Shown: one piece after another, positions 1 through 14,303 of the stretch | How the letters are laid out: the number at the start of each line of letters is the position of its first letter | Position numbering within the stretch: position 1 is the stretch's first letter | DNA from: Ptiloglossa arizonensis | Lineage: Eukaryota; Arthropoda; Insecta; Hymenoptera; Colletidae | Assembly (NCBI RefSeq): GCF_051014685.1 | Contig: NW_027478886.1 | Location: forward strand, 1-64,000 | Length of the DNA stretch: 64,000 nt | Direction of reading: 5' to 3' | Position numbers and translations under genes: made by a program | The notes under the pieces: model-generated | What the model was told of the DNA's origin: nothing | Databases searched by the model: none | Seen by the model: the letters and a program-made list of their open reading frames with translations, nothing else

Positions 1-2030
1 TACGTTATACGTTATACGTTACACGTTTACGTTATACGTTATACGTTATACGTTATACGTATACGTTTTACGATCTACGCTATACGTTTTACGTTATACG
101 TTATACGTTATACTTTAGTCGTTATACGTTATACGTTACACCGTTATACGTTATACGTCACACGTAATACGTTATACGTTACACGTTTTACTTATACGTT
201 ATACGTTATACGTTATACGTTTACGTTATTACGTATACGTATACGTATACGTTATACGTCTCATATACGTTACACGATATACGTTATACGTTACACGATA
301 TACGTTATACGTTACACGTTATACGTATATACGTATACGATTATACGTTAGACGTTTATACGTTATACTTATATACGTATACGTTACAAGTTATACGTAT
401 ACCGCACACGTTATACGTTATACATTACACGTTATACGTTATACGTATACGGTTATACGTTTATACGATATACGTTATACGTTTTAGGTTATACGTTATA
501 CGTTATACGTTACACGTATTACGTTATACGTCACACGTTATACGTTATAACGTTACACGTTATACGTTAACGTATATACGTTATACGTTCTACGTGTATA
601 CGTTATTACGTAATACGTTATACGTTATACGTTATACGTTATACGTTATACGTATACGTTATACGTTATACGTTATACGTTATAGGTTATACGTTATACG
701 TTATACGGTTACACGTATTACGTTTACGTCACACCTTTATACGTTATACGTTACAACGTTATACGTTCTACGTTACACGTTATACGTTATACGTTACACG
801 TTATACGTTATACGTTATACGTTATACGATTATACGTAATACGTCCAGTCGTTACACGTTATACGTCCTTCGTTACACGTTACGTCCTTCGTACACGTTT
901 ATACGTAATACGTAATACGTTATACGTTATACGTTATACGTTATACGATATACGTCCTTCGTTACACGTTATACGTCCTTCGTTACACGTTATACGTCCT
1001 TCGTTACACGCTTATACGTCCTTCGTTACACGTTATACGTACTACGTTATACGTTATACGTTATACGTTATACGTTATACGTTATACGTTATGCGTTATA
1101 CGGTTACACGTTATACGTTTTCGTTATACGTTGTACGTTCCACGCTATACGTTATACGTTATACGTTATACGTATCGTATACGTTTTACGTTATACGTTA
1201 TACGTCACACGTTATACGTTATCCGTTATACGTTATACGTTATACGTAATACGTCACACGATATACGTTAACGTTGCACGTTATCGTCACACGTTATACG
1301 TTATTACGTTACACGTTATACGTTATACGGTATACGTTACACGTTATACGTTATACGTTACACGTTATACGTTATACGTTATACGTTATACGTTAGACGT
1401 TTACGTTACACGCATTCGTTACACGTTATACGTTATACGTTATCGTTATACGTTATAGCTTATACGTTATTCGTTATACGTTGTACGTTACACGCTATAC
1501 GTTATACGTTATACGTTATTACGTTTTACGTTATTACGTTTATACGTTATACGTTACGTTATACGTATACGTGTATACGTTATACGTTATACGTTATAGG
1601 TTATACGTTTATACGTTATACGTAACACGTATTACGTTATACGTCCCACACGTTATACGTATACGTTACACGTTATACGTTAGATACGTTATACGTTTAC
1701 ACGTTATATGTTATACGTTACACGTTATACGTTATACGTTATACGTTATACGATTAGACGTTATACGTACACGTTCATTCGTTACACGTTATACGTTATA
1801 CGTTATACGTTATACGTTATTACGTTATACGTTAAGTATACGTTATACGTTATACGTTATACGTTATACGTACACGTTATACGTTATACGTTATACGTTA
1901 TACGTTTGACGTTATACGTATACGTTATACGTCATACGTTATACGTTATACGTTATACGTTATACGTTATACGTTATACGTTATACGTAATACTATACGT
2001 TATACGTTATACGTATACGATATACGTTAT
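1..2030 (+). repeat. Indel-rich, out-of-register part of the heptamer array
   Basis: The same heptamer array, but with frequent single-base gains and losses, giving 5-, 6- and 8-bp spacings between successive CG dinucleotides (for example around 55-70, 225-250, 700-735, 1,515-1,565 and 1,640-1,690). The register settles at about 2,030. Recognisable HOR markers survive in damaged form. TCCTTCG-type units occur at about 840-900 and 956-1,040. The TTATGCG / TTGTACG / GCTATACG series that is clean at 2,483-2,535 appears here at about 1,090-1,150 and 1,470-1,505 with extra or missing bases. This is either a degenerate array edge or unpolished sequence; the second reading fits the way it corrupts markers that are clean elsewhere. 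Confidence 0.8.
956..1040 (+). repeat. 21-bp HOR tract (TCCTTCG, TTACACG, TTATACG), four copies
   Basis: Four successive 21-bp trimers, each made of TCCTTCG, then TTACACG, then TTATACG. TCC cytosines lie at 956, 977, 998 and 1,020; the last step is 22 because of a one-base slip. More degenerate relatives lie just upstream at about 843-900. Confidence 0.85.
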
Positions 2031-2349
2031 ACGTTATACGTTATACGTTATACGTTATACGTTATACGTTATACGTTATACGTTATACGTTATACGTTAT
2101 ACGTTACACGTTATACGTTACACGTTATACGTTATACGTTATACGTTATACGTTATACGTTATACGTCACACGTTATACGTTATACGTTACACGTTATAC
2201 GTTATACGTTATACGTTATACGTTATACGTAATACGTCCTTCGTTACACGTTATACGTCCTTCGTTACACGTTATACGTCCTTCGTTACACGTTATACGT
2301 AATACGTTATACGTTATACGTTATACGTTATACGTTATACGTTATACGT

Positions 2350-2433
2350 CCTTCGTTACACGTTATACGTCCTTCGTTACACGTTATACGTCCTTCGTTA
2401 CACGTTATACGTCCTTCGTTACACGTTATACGT
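2350..2433 (+). repeat. 21-bp HOR tract, four copies
   Basis: TCC cytosines at 2,350, 2,371, 2,392 and 2,413, at exact 21-bp steps. It follows a three-copy tract at 2,238 after a run of consensus units. It ends, as such tracts usually do, in TAATACG, a consensus run and then TTATGCG. Confidence 0.9.
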
Positions 2434-2901
2434 AATACGTTATACGTTATACGTTATACGTTATACGTTATACGTTATACGTTATGCGTTATACGTTACA
2501 CGTTATACGTTATTCGTTATACGTTGTACGTTACACGCTATACGTTATACGTTATACGTTATACGTTATACGTTATACGTTTTACGTTATACGTTATACG
2601 TCACACGTTATACGTTATACGTTACACGTTATACGTTATACGTTACACGTTATACGTTATACGTTATACGTTATACGTTAGACGTTATACGTTACACGTC
2701 ATTCGTTACACGTTATACGTTATACGTTATACGTTATACGTTATACGTTATACGTTATACGTTATACGTTATACGTTATACGTTATACGTTATACGTTAT
2801 ACGTTACACGTTATACGTTATACGTCACACGTTATACGTTATACGTTACACGTTATAAGTTATACGTTATGCGTTATACGTTATACGTTGTACGTTATAC
2901 G

Positions 2902-2922
2902 TTATACATAATATTTAATACG
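2902..2922 (+). repeat. CpG-less AT-rich island in the array
   Basis: Three successive units read TTATACA, TAATATT and TAATACG, so two CG dinucleotides in a row are lost and a local run of A/T appears. Spacing stays a multiple of 7. It is one of three copies in the window and a good landmark for aligning the large blocks. Confidence 0.85.
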
Positions 2923-5900
2923 TTATACGTGTTACGTTATTCGTTATACGTTCTTCGTTACACGTTATATAATACGTTATACGTTATACGTTATACGTTA
3001 TACGTTACACGTTATACGTTATACGTCACACGTTATACGTTATACGTTACACGTTATACGTTATGCGTTACACGTTATACGTTATACGTTATACGTTATA
3101 CGTTAGACGTTATACGTTACACGTTATACGTTATACGTTATACGTTATACGCTATACGTCCTTCGTTACACGTTATACGTCCTTCGTTACACGTTATACG
3201 TCCTTCGTTACACGTTATACGTAATACGTTATACGTTATACGTTATACGTTATACGTTATACGTTATACGTTATGCGTTATACGTTACACGTTATACGTT
3301 ATTCGTTATACGTTGTACGTTACACGTTATACGTTATACGTTATACGTTATACGTTATACGTTATACGTTTTACGTTATACGTTATACGTTATAAGTTAT
3401 ACGTTATACGTTATACGTTATACGTTATTCGTTATACGTTATACGTTATACGTTATACGTTATACGTTATACGTTATACGTTATACGTTATACGTTATAC
3501 GTCACACGTTATACGTTATACGTTTTACGTTATACGTTATACGTTATACGTTATACGTTATACGTTATACGTTATACGTTATACGTTATACGTTATACGT
3601 TATACGTTATACGTTATACGTTATACGTCATACGTTATACGTTATACGTTATACGTTATACGTTATACGTTATACGTTATACGTTATACGTTATACGTTA
3701 TACGTTATACGTTATACGTTATACGTTATACGTTATACGTCATACGTTATACGTTATACGTTATACGTTATACGTTATACGTTATACGTTATACGTTATA
3801 CGTTATACGTTATACCTTATACGTTATACGTTATACGTTATACGATATACGTTATACGTTATACGTTATACGTTATACGTTATACGTTATACGTTATACG
3901 TTATACGTTATACGCTATACGTTATACGTTATACGTTATACGTTACACTTTATACGTTACACGTTATACGTTACACGTTATACGTTATACGTCACACGTA
4001 ATACGTTATACGTTATACGATACACGTTATACGTTATACGTTATACGTTATACGTTATACGTTATACGTTATACGTTATACGTTGTACGTTATACGTTAT
4101 ACGTTATACGTTATACGTTATACGTTATACGTTATACGTTATACGTTATACGTAATATGTAATACGTCATACGTTTTACGTTATACGTTATACGTTATAC
4201 GTTATACGATACACGTTATACGTTATACGTCACACGTTATACGTTATACGTTATACGTTATACGTTATACGTTATACGTTATACGTTATACGTTATACGT
4301 TATACGTTATACGTTATACGTTATACGTTACACGTTATACGTTATACGTTATACGTTATACGTTATACGTTATACGTTATACGTTATACGCTATACGTTA
4401 TACGTTATACGTTATACGTTATACGTTATACGTTATACGTTATACGTTATACGTTATACGTTATATATACGTTATACGTTATACGTCATACGTTATACGT
4501 TATACGTTATACGTTATACGTTATACGTTATACGTTATACGTTATACGTTATACGTTATACGTTATACGTTATACGTTATACGTTATACGTTATAGGTTA
4601 TACGATACACGTTATACGTTATACGTCACACGTTATACGTTATACGTTACACGTTATACGTTATACGTTATACGTTGTACGTTATACGTTGTACGTTATA
4701 CGTTATATGTTATACGTTATACGTAATACGTAATACGTTATACGTTTTACGTTATTCGTTATACGTTCTTTGTTACACGTTGTACGTTATACGTTATGCG
4801 TTATACGTTATACGTTACACGTTATACGTTATTCGTTATACGTTATACGTTACACGTTATACGTTATACGTTATACGTTACACGTTATACGTTATACGTT
4901 ATACGTTATACGTTATACGTTATACGTTATACGTTATACGTTATACGTTATACGTTATACGTTATACGTTATGCGTTATACGTTATACGTTATACGTTAT
5001 ACGTTACACGTTATACGTTATACGTTACACGTTATACGTTATACGTTATACGTTATACGTTATACGTTATACGTTATACGTTATACGTTATACGTTATAC
5101 GTTATACGTTATACGTTATACGTTATACGTTATACGTTATACGTTATACGTTATACGTTATACGTTATACGTTATACGTTATACGTTATACGTTATACGT
5201 TATACGTTATACGTTATACGTTATACGTTATACGTTACACGTTATACGTTATACGTTATACGTTATACGTTATACGTTATACGTTATACGTTATACGCTA
5301 TACGTTTTACGTTATACGTTATACGTTATACTTTAGACGTTATACGTTATACGTTACACGTTATACGTTATACGTCACACGTAATACGTTATACGTTACA
5401 CGTTTTACGTTATACGTTATACGTTATACGTTATACGTTATACGTTATACGTTATACGTTATACGTTATACGTTATACGTTATACGTTACACGTTATACG
5501 TTATACGTTACACGTTATACGTTATACGTTACACGTTATACGTTATACGTTATACGTTATACGTTAGACGTTATACGTTATACGTTATACGTTATACGTT
5601 ACACGTTATACGTTATACGCCACACGTTATACGTTATACATTACACGTTATACGTTATACGTTATACGTTATACGTTATACGTTATACGTTATACGTTAT
5701 AGGTTATACGTTATACGTTATACGTTACACGTATTACGTTATACGTCACACGTTATACGTTATACGTTACACGTTATACGTTATACGTTATACGTTATAC
5801 GTTATACGTTATACGTTATAGGTTATACGTTATACGTTATACGTTACACGTATTACGTTATACGTCACACGTTATACGTTATACGTTACACGTTATACGT

Positions 5901-6449
5901 TATACGTTATACGTTATACGTTATACGTTATACGTTATACGTTATACGTTATACGTTATACGTTATACGTTATACGTTATACGTTATACGTTATACGTTA
6001 TACGTTATACGTTATACGTTATACGTTATACGTTACACGTTATACGTTATACGTTACACGTTATACGTTATACGTTACACGTTATACGTTATACGTTATA
6101 CGTTATAAGTTAGACGTTATACGTTATACGTTATACGTTATACGTTATACGTTATACGTTATACGTTATACGTTCTTCGTTACACGTTATACGTTATACG
6201 TTATACGTTATACGTCATTGCTTACACGATACACGTTATACGTTATACGTTATACGTTATACGTTATACGTTAGACGTTATACGTTATACGTTACACGTT
6301 ATACGTTATACGTTATACGTTATACGTTATAGGTTATACGTTATACGTTATACGTTATACGTTATACGTTCTTCGTTACACGTTATACGTTATACGTTAT
6401 ACGTTATACGTTATACGTTCTTCGTTACACGTTATACGTTATACGTTAT

Positions 6450-7480
6450 ACGTTTCGTTATACGTCATAGCTTACACGAGTACAAGTTATACGTTATACG
6501 TTATACGTTATCGTTATACGTTATACGTTATACGTTATACGTTATACGTTATACGTTATACGTTATACGTTATACGTTATACGTTATACGTTATACGTTA
6601 TACGTTATACGTTATACGTTATACGATATACGTACACGTTATAGGTTACACATTATACGTTATACGCCACACGTTATACGTTATACATTACACGTTATAC
6701 GTTATACGTTATACGTTATACGTTATACGTTATACGTTATAGGTTTATACGTTATACCGTTATACGTTACACGTTATTACGTTACGTCACGTTATACGTT
6801 ATACGTTACACGTTATACGTTATACGTTATACGTTATACGTTATACGTTATACGTTATACGTTATACGTTATACGTTATACGTTATACGTTATACGTTAT
6901 ACGTTATACGTTATACGTTATACGTTATACGTTATACGATATACGTTACACGTTATACGTTATACGTTACATGTTATACGTTATACGTTAACGTTATACG
7001 TTATACGTTATACGTTATACGTTAGACGTTATACGTTATACGTCATACGTTATACGTTATACGTTATACGTTATACGTTTTACGTTATACGTTATACGTT
7101 CCTTCGTTACACGTTATACGTTATCACGTTATACGTTACGTCATTGCTTACACGATACACGTTATACGTTATACGTTATACGTTATACGTTATACGTTAT
7201 ACGTTATACGTTATACGTACACGTTATACGTTACACGTTATACGTTATACGCCACACGTTATACGTATACATTACACGTTATACGTTTATACGTTATACG
7301 TTATACGTTATACGTTATACGTTATACGTTTAGGTTATACGTTATACGTTATACGTTATCACGTATTACGTTATACGTCACACGTTATACGTTATACGTT
7401 ACACGTTATCGTTATACGTTATACGTTATACGTTATACGTTATACGTTATACGTTATACGTTATACGGTACACGTTATAC
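6450..7480 (+). repeat. Indel-rich patch inside block copy 1
   Basis: A sharply bounded stretch with many one-base indels, for example near 6,452, 6,478, 6,510, 6,630, 6,745, 6,757, 6,775, 6,980, 7,100 and 7,130. The corresponding stretch of copy 2 (about 12,090-13,100) has the same variant units in the same order with clean 7-bp spacing; for instance the TCATAGC / TTACACG / GATACAAG series is intact at 12,108 but carries an extra G at about 6,478. The CG register is the same on both sides of the patch (position modulo 7 equals 4 at 6,423 and at 7,501). Confidence 0.8.
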
Positions 7481-7979
7481 GTTATACGTTATACGTTATA
7501 CGTTAGACGTTATACGTTATACGTTATACGTCATACGTTATACGTTATACGTTATACGTTATACGTTATTCGTTATACGTTATACGTTATACGTTATACG
7601 TTATACGTTATACGTTATACGTTATACGTTATACGTTATACGTTATACGTTATACGTTATACGTTATACGTTATACGTTATACGTTATACGTTATACGTT
7701 ATACGTTATACGTTACACGTTATACGTTACACGTTATACGTTACACGTTATACGTTATACGTTATACGTTATACGTTATACGTTATACGTCACACGTTAT
7801 ACGTTATACGTTACACGTTATACGTTATACGTTATACGTTATACGTTATACGTAATACGTCCTTCGTTACACGTTATACGTCCTTCGTTACACGTTATAC
7901 GTCCTTCGTTACACGTTATACGTAATACGTTATACGTTATACGTTATACGTTATACGTTATACGTTATACGTTATACGT

Positions 7980-8063
7980 CCTTCGTTACACGTTATACGT
8001 CCTTCGTTACACGTTATACGTCCTTCGTTACACGTTATACGTCCTTCGTTACACGTTATACGT
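7980..8063 (+). repeat. 21-bp HOR tract, four copies
   Basis: TCC cytosines at 7,980, 8,001, 8,022 and 8,043. It is the counterpart of the tract at 2,350 in block copy 2, and is likewise preceded by a three-copy tract (7,861). Confidence 0.9.
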
Positions 8064-8531
8064 AATACGTTATACGTTATACGTTATACGTTATACGTTA
8101 TACGTTATACGTTATGCGTTATACGTTACACGTTATACGTTATTCGTTATACGTTGTACGTTACACGCTATACGTTATACGTTATACGTTATACGTTATA
8201 CGTTATACGTTTTACGTTATACGTTATACGTCACACGTTATACGTTATACGTTACACGTTATACGTTATACGTTACACGTTATACGTTATACGTTATACG
8301 TTATACGTTAGACGTTATACGTTACACGTCATTCGTTACACGTTATACGTTATACGTTATACGTTATACGTTATACGTTATACGTTATACGTTATACGTT
8401 ATACGTTATACGTTATACGTTATACGTTATACGTTACACGTTATACGTTATACGTCACACGTTATACGTTATACGTTACACGTTATAAGTTATACGTTAT
8501 GCGTTATACGTTATACGTTGTACGTTATACG

Positions 8532-8552
8532 TTATACATAATATTTAATACG
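8532..8552 (+). repeat. CpG-less AT-rich island, copy in block 2
   Basis: Identical to the island at 2,902 and exactly 5,630 bp from it. It is followed by the same TGTTACG, TTATTCG and TTCTTCG units and the same 2-bp slip. Confidence 0.85.
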
Positions 8553-11500
8553 TTATACGTGTTACGTTATTCGTTATACGTTCTTCGTTACACGTTATAT
8601 AATACGTTATACGTTATACGTTATACGTTATACGTTACACGTTATACGTTATACGTCACACGTTATACGTTATACGTTACACGTTATACGTTATGCGTTA
8701 CACGTTATACGTTATACGTTATACGTTATACGTTAGACGTTATACGTTACACGTTATACGTTATACGTTATACGTTATACGCTATACGTCCTTCGTTACA
8801 CGTTATACGTCCTTCGTTACACGTTATACGTCCTTCGTTACACGTTATACGTAATACGTTATACGTTATACGTTATACGTTATACGTTATACGTTATACG
8901 TTATGCGTTATACGTTACACGTTATACGTTATTCGTTATACGTTGTACGTTACACGTTATACGTTATACGTTATACGTTATACGTTATACGTTATACGTT
9001 TTACGTTATACGTTATACGTTATAAGTTATACGTTATACGTTATACGTTATACGTTATTCGTTATACGTTATACGTTATACGTTATACGTTATACGTTAT
9101 ACGTTATACGTTATACGTTATACGTTATACGTCACACGTTATACGTTATACGTTTTACGTTATACGTTATACGTTATACGTTATACGTTATACGTTATAC
9201 GTTATACGTTATACGTTATACGTTATACGTTATACGTTATACGTTATACGTTATACGTTATACGTTATACGTCATACGTTATACGTTATACGTTATACGT
9301 TATACGTTATACGTTATACGTTATACGTTATACGTTATACGTTATACGTTATACGTTATACGTTATACGTTATACGTTATACGTCATACGTTATACGTTA
9401 TACGTTATACGTTATACGTTATACGTTATACGTTATACGTTATACGTTATACGTTATACCTTATACGTTATACGTTATACGTTATACGATATACGTTATA
9501 CGTTATACGTTATACGTTATACGTTATACGTTATACGTTATACGTTATACGTTATACGCTATACGTTATACGTTATACGTTATACGTTACACTTTATACG
9601 TTACACGTTATACGTTACACGTTATACGTTATACGTCACACGTAATACGTTATACGTTATACGATACACGTTATACGTTATACGTTATACGTTATACGTT
9701 ATACGTTATACGTTATACGTTATACGTTGTACGTTATACGTTATACGTTATACGTTATACGTTATACGTTATACGTTATACGTTATACGTAATATGTAAT
9801 ACGTCATACGTTTTACGTTATACGTTATACGTTATACGTTATACGATACACGTTATACGTTATACGTCACACGTTATACGTTATACGTTATACGTTATAC
9901 GTGATACGTTATACGTTATACGTTATACGTTATACGTTATACGTTATACGTTATACGTTATACGTTACACGTTATACGTTATACGTTATACGTTATACGT
10001 TATACGTTATACGTTATACGTTATACGCTATACGTTATACGTTATACGTTATACGTTATACGTTATACGTTATACGTTATACGTTATACGTTATACGTTA
10101 TACGTTATACGTTATACGTCATACGTTATACGTTATACGTTATACGTTATACGTTATACGTTATACGTTATACGTTATACGTTATACGTTATACGTTATA
10201 CGTTATACGTTATACGTTATACGTTATAGGTTATACGATACACGTTATACGTTATACGTCACACGTTATACGTTATACGTTACACGTTATACGTTATACG
10301 TTATACGTTGTACGTTATACGTTGTACGTTATACGTTATATGTTATACGTTATACGTAATACGTAATACGTTATACGTTTTACGTTATTCGTTATACGTT
10401 CTTTGTTACACGTTGTACGTTATACGTTATGCGTTATACGTTATACGTTACACGTTATACGTTATTCGTTATACGTTATACGTTACACGTTATACGTTAT
10501 ACGTTATACGTTACACGTTATACGTTATACGTTATACGTTATACGTTATACGTTATACGTTATACGTTATACGTTATACGTTATACGTTATACGTTATAC
10601 GTTATGCGTTATACGTTATACGTTATACGTTATACGTTACACGTTATACGTTACACGTTATACGTTATACGTTATACGTTATACGTTATACGTTATACGT
10701 TATACGTTATACGTTATACGTTATACGTTATACGTTATACGTTATACGTTATACGTTATACGTTATACGTTATACGTTATACGTTATACGTTATACGTTA
10801 TACGTTATACGTTATACGTTATACGTTATACGTTATACGTTATACGTTATACGTTATACGTTATACGTTATACGTTACACGTTATACGTTATACGTTATA
10901 CGTTATACGTTATACGTTATACGTTATACGTTATACGCTATACGTTTTACGTTATACGTTATACGTTATACTTTAGACGTTATACGTTATACGTTACACG
11001 TTATACGTTATACGTCACACGTAATACGTTATACGTTACACGTTTTACGTTATACGTTATACGTTATACGTTATACGTTATACGTTATACGTTATACGTT
11101 ATACGTTATACGTTATACGTTATACGTTACACGTTATACGTTATACGTTACACGTTATACGTTATACGTTACACGTTATACGTTATACGTTATACGTTAT
11201 ACGTTAGACGTTATACGTTATACGTTATACGTTATACGTTACACGTTATACGTTATACGCCACACGTTATACGTTATACATTACACGTTATACGTTATAC
11301 GTTATACGTTATACGTTATACGTTATACGTTATACGTTATAGGTTATACGTTATACGTTATACGTTACACGTATTACGTTATACGTCACACGTTATACGT
11401 TATACGTTACACGTTATACGTTATACGTTATACGTTATACGTTATACGTTATACGTTATAGGTTATACGTTATACGTTATACGTTACACGTATTACGTTA

Positions 11501-11752
11501 TACGTCACACGTTATACGTTATACGTTACACGTTATACGTTATACGTTATACGTTATACGTTATACGTTATACGTTATACGTTATACGTTATACGTTATA
11601 CGTTATACGTTATACGTTATACGTTATACGTTATACGTTATACGTTATACGTTATACGTTATACGTTATACGTTATACGTTACACGTTATACGTTATACG
11701 TTACACGTTATACGTTATACGTTACACGTTATACGTTATACGTTATACGTTA

Positions 11753-13741
11753 TAAGTTAGACGTTATACGTTATACGTTATACGTTATACGTTATACGTT
11801 ATACGTTATACGTTATACGTTCTTCGTTACACGTTATACGTTATACGTTATACGTTATACGTCATTGCTTACACGATACACGTTATACGTTATACGTTAT
11901 ACGTTATACGTTATACGTTAGACGTTATACGTTATACGTTACACGTTATACGTTATACGTTATACGTTATACGTTATAGGTTATACGTTATACGTTATAC
12001 GTTATACGTTATACGTTCTTCGTTACACGTTATACGTTATACGTTATACGTTATACGTTATACGTTCTTCGTTACACGTTATACGTTATACGTTATACGT
12101 TATACGTCATAGCTTACACGATACAAGTTATACGTTATACGTTATACGTTATACGTTATACGTTATACGTTATACGTTATACGTTATACGTTATACGTTA
12201 TACGTTATACGTTATACGTTATACGTTATACGTTATACGTTATACGTTATACGTTATACGTTATACGATATACGTTACACGTTATAGGTTACACATTATA
12301 CGTTATACGCCACACGTTATACGTTATACATTACACGTTATACGTTATACGTTATACGTTATACGTTATACGTTATACGTTATAGGTTATACGTTATACG
12401 TTATACGTTACACGTATTACGTTATACGTCACACGTTATACGTTATACGTTACACGTTATACGTTATACGTTATACGTTATACGTTATACGTTATACGTT
12501 ATACGTTATACGTTATACGTTATACGTTATACGTTATACGTTATACGTTATACGTTATACGTTATACGTTATACGTTATACGATATACGTTACACGTTAT
12601 ACGTTATACGTTACATGTTATACGTTATACGTTACACGTTATACGTTATACGTTATACGTTATACGTTAGACGTTATACGTTATACGTCATACGTTATAC
12701 GTTATACGTTATACGTTATACGTTATACGTTATACGTTCTTCGTTACACGTTATACGTTATACGTTATACGTTATACGTCATTGCTTACACGATACACGT
12801 TATACGTTATACGTTATACGTTATACGTTATACGTCATTGCTTACACGATACACGTTATACGTTATACGTTATACGTTATACGTTATACGTTATACGTTA
12901 TACGTTATACGTTACACGTTATACGTTACACGTTATACGTTATACGCCACACGTTATACGTTATACATTACACGTTATACGTTATACGTTATACGTTATA
13001 CGTTATACGTTATACGTTATACGTTATAGGTTATACGTTATACGTTATACGTTACACGTATTACGTTATACGTCACACGTTATACGTTATACGTTACACG
13101 TTATACGTTATACGTTATACGTTATACGTTATACGTTATACGTTATACGTTATACGTTATACGTTATACGTTATACGTTATACGTTATACGTTATACGTT
13201 ATACGTTATACGTTATACGTTATACGTTACACGTTATACGTTATACGTTACACGTTATACGTTATACGTTACACGTTATACGTTATACGTTACACGTTAT
13301 ACGTTATACGTTACACGTTATACGTTATACGTTATACGTTATAAGTTAGACGTTATACGTTATACGTTATACGTTATACGTTATACGTTATACGTTATAC
13401 GTTATACGTTCTTCGTTACACGTTATACGTTATACGTTATACGTTATACGTCATTGCTTACACGATACACGTTATACGTTATACGTTATACGTTATACGT
13501 TATACGTTAGACGTTATACGTTATACGTTACACGTTATACGTTATACGTTATACGTTATACGTTATAGGTTATACGTTATACGTTATACGTTATACGTTA
13601 TACGTTCTTCGTTACACGTTATACGTTATACGTTATACGTTATACGTTATACGTTCTTCGTTACACGTTATACGTTATACGTTATACGTTATACGTCATA
13701 GCTTACACGATACAAGTTATACGTTATACGTTATACGTTAT
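11753..13741 (+). repeat. 1,589-bp tandem duplication (second copy partial)
   Basis: Markers recur at an offset of exactly 1,589 bp (227 units): TTATAAG followed by TTAGACG at 11,752 and 13,341, TTCTTCG at 11,822 and 13,411, TCATTGC at 11,863 and 13,452, and TCATAGC with GATACAAG at 12,108 and 13,697. The match stops near 13,741, where a TTAAACG / CCATAGC series begins. The second copy therefore covers about 400 bp of the unit. The same series occurs in copy 1 of the large block near 6,115-6,450. Confidence 0.8.
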
Positions 13742-14303
13742 ACGTTAAACGCCATAGCTTACACGATACACGTTATACGTTATACGTTATACGTCATAGC
13801 TTACACGATACACGTTATACGTTATACGTTATACGTTACACGTTATACGTTATACGTTACACATTATACGTTATACGTTACACGTTATACGTTATACGTT
13901 ATACGTTATACGTTATACGTTATACGTTATACGTTATACGTTATACGTTATACGTAATACGTTATACGTTATACGTTATACGTTATACGTTATATGTTAT
14001 ACGTTATACGTTATACGTTATACGTTATACGTCATAGGTTACACGATACACGTTATACGTTATACGTAATATGTAATAGGTTATTCGTTATACGTTATAC
14101 GTTATACGTTATACGTTATACGTTATACGTTATACGTTATACGTTATACGTTATACGTTACACGTTATACGTTATACGTAATATGTAATACGTTATACGT
14201 TATACGTTATACGTTATACGTTATACGTTATACGTTATACGTCATAGGTTACACGATACACGTTATACGTTATACGTTATACGTTATACGTTATACGTTA
14301 TAC

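Larger units (their letters stand above)
1870..7465 (+). repeat. ~5.6-kb higher-order repeat block, copy 1
   Basis: The ordered series of variant units in this block recurs downstream at an offset near 5,630. Matched marks: TTATGCG at 2,483 with 8,113 (offset 5,630), the AT-rich island at 2,902 with 8,532 (5,630), TTATGCG at 4,795 with 10,428 (5,633), and TTATAGG at 5,821 with 11,461 (5,640). Offsets change by whole units plus two slips: a 2-bp loss near 2,960 that is shared with copy 2 (near 8,590), and a 4-bp irregularity near 4,464 private to this copy. Boundaries are approximate because pure TTATACG runs flank the breakpoints. The last kilobase (6,450-7,480) is indel-rich. Confidence 0.8.
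7466..13130 (+). repeat. ~5.6-kb higher-order repeat block, copy 2
   Basis: Second copy of the block at about 1,870-7,465, with the same order of markers: TCCTTCG tracts at 7,861 and 7,980, TTATGCG at 8,113, the AT-rich island at 8,532, TTATAAG, TTGTACG, TTCTTTG and TTATAGG units. It is cleaner than copy 1. It differs in the number of consensus units between some markers, and it has an extra copy of the TCATTGC / TTACACG / GATACAC series (12,780 and 12,836, against one at 7,141). The 2-bp slip near 8,590 is the last register change before 34,085. Confidence 0.8.

Noticed and set aside
956..1040. CRISPR-like array from the regular TCCTTCG tracts
   Set aside because: The 21-bp period has no unique spacers; the material between marks is the same heptamer repeat. 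Neighbouring sequence contains no cas-like genes.
1..2030. Potential hairpins from CGTATACG-type palindromes
   Set aside because: These arise only where a base is missing between units in the noisy segment. The regular unit is not self-complementary over more than the ACGT and TATA cores, so no stable foldback is predicted for the array.
8154..10229. Long open reading frames on the + strand, including 691 codons here, 676 codons at 20,873-22,903 and 660 codons at 22,287-24,269
   Set aside because: They are translations of the TTATACG repeat (Arg-Tyr-Thr-Leu-Tyr-Val-Ile repeated), present in overlapping frames at once, beginning wherever a variant unit creates ATG or TTG and ending where a variant such as TTAGACG or TTATAGG creates a stop. 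No codon bias, domain or ribosome-binding context supports coding.
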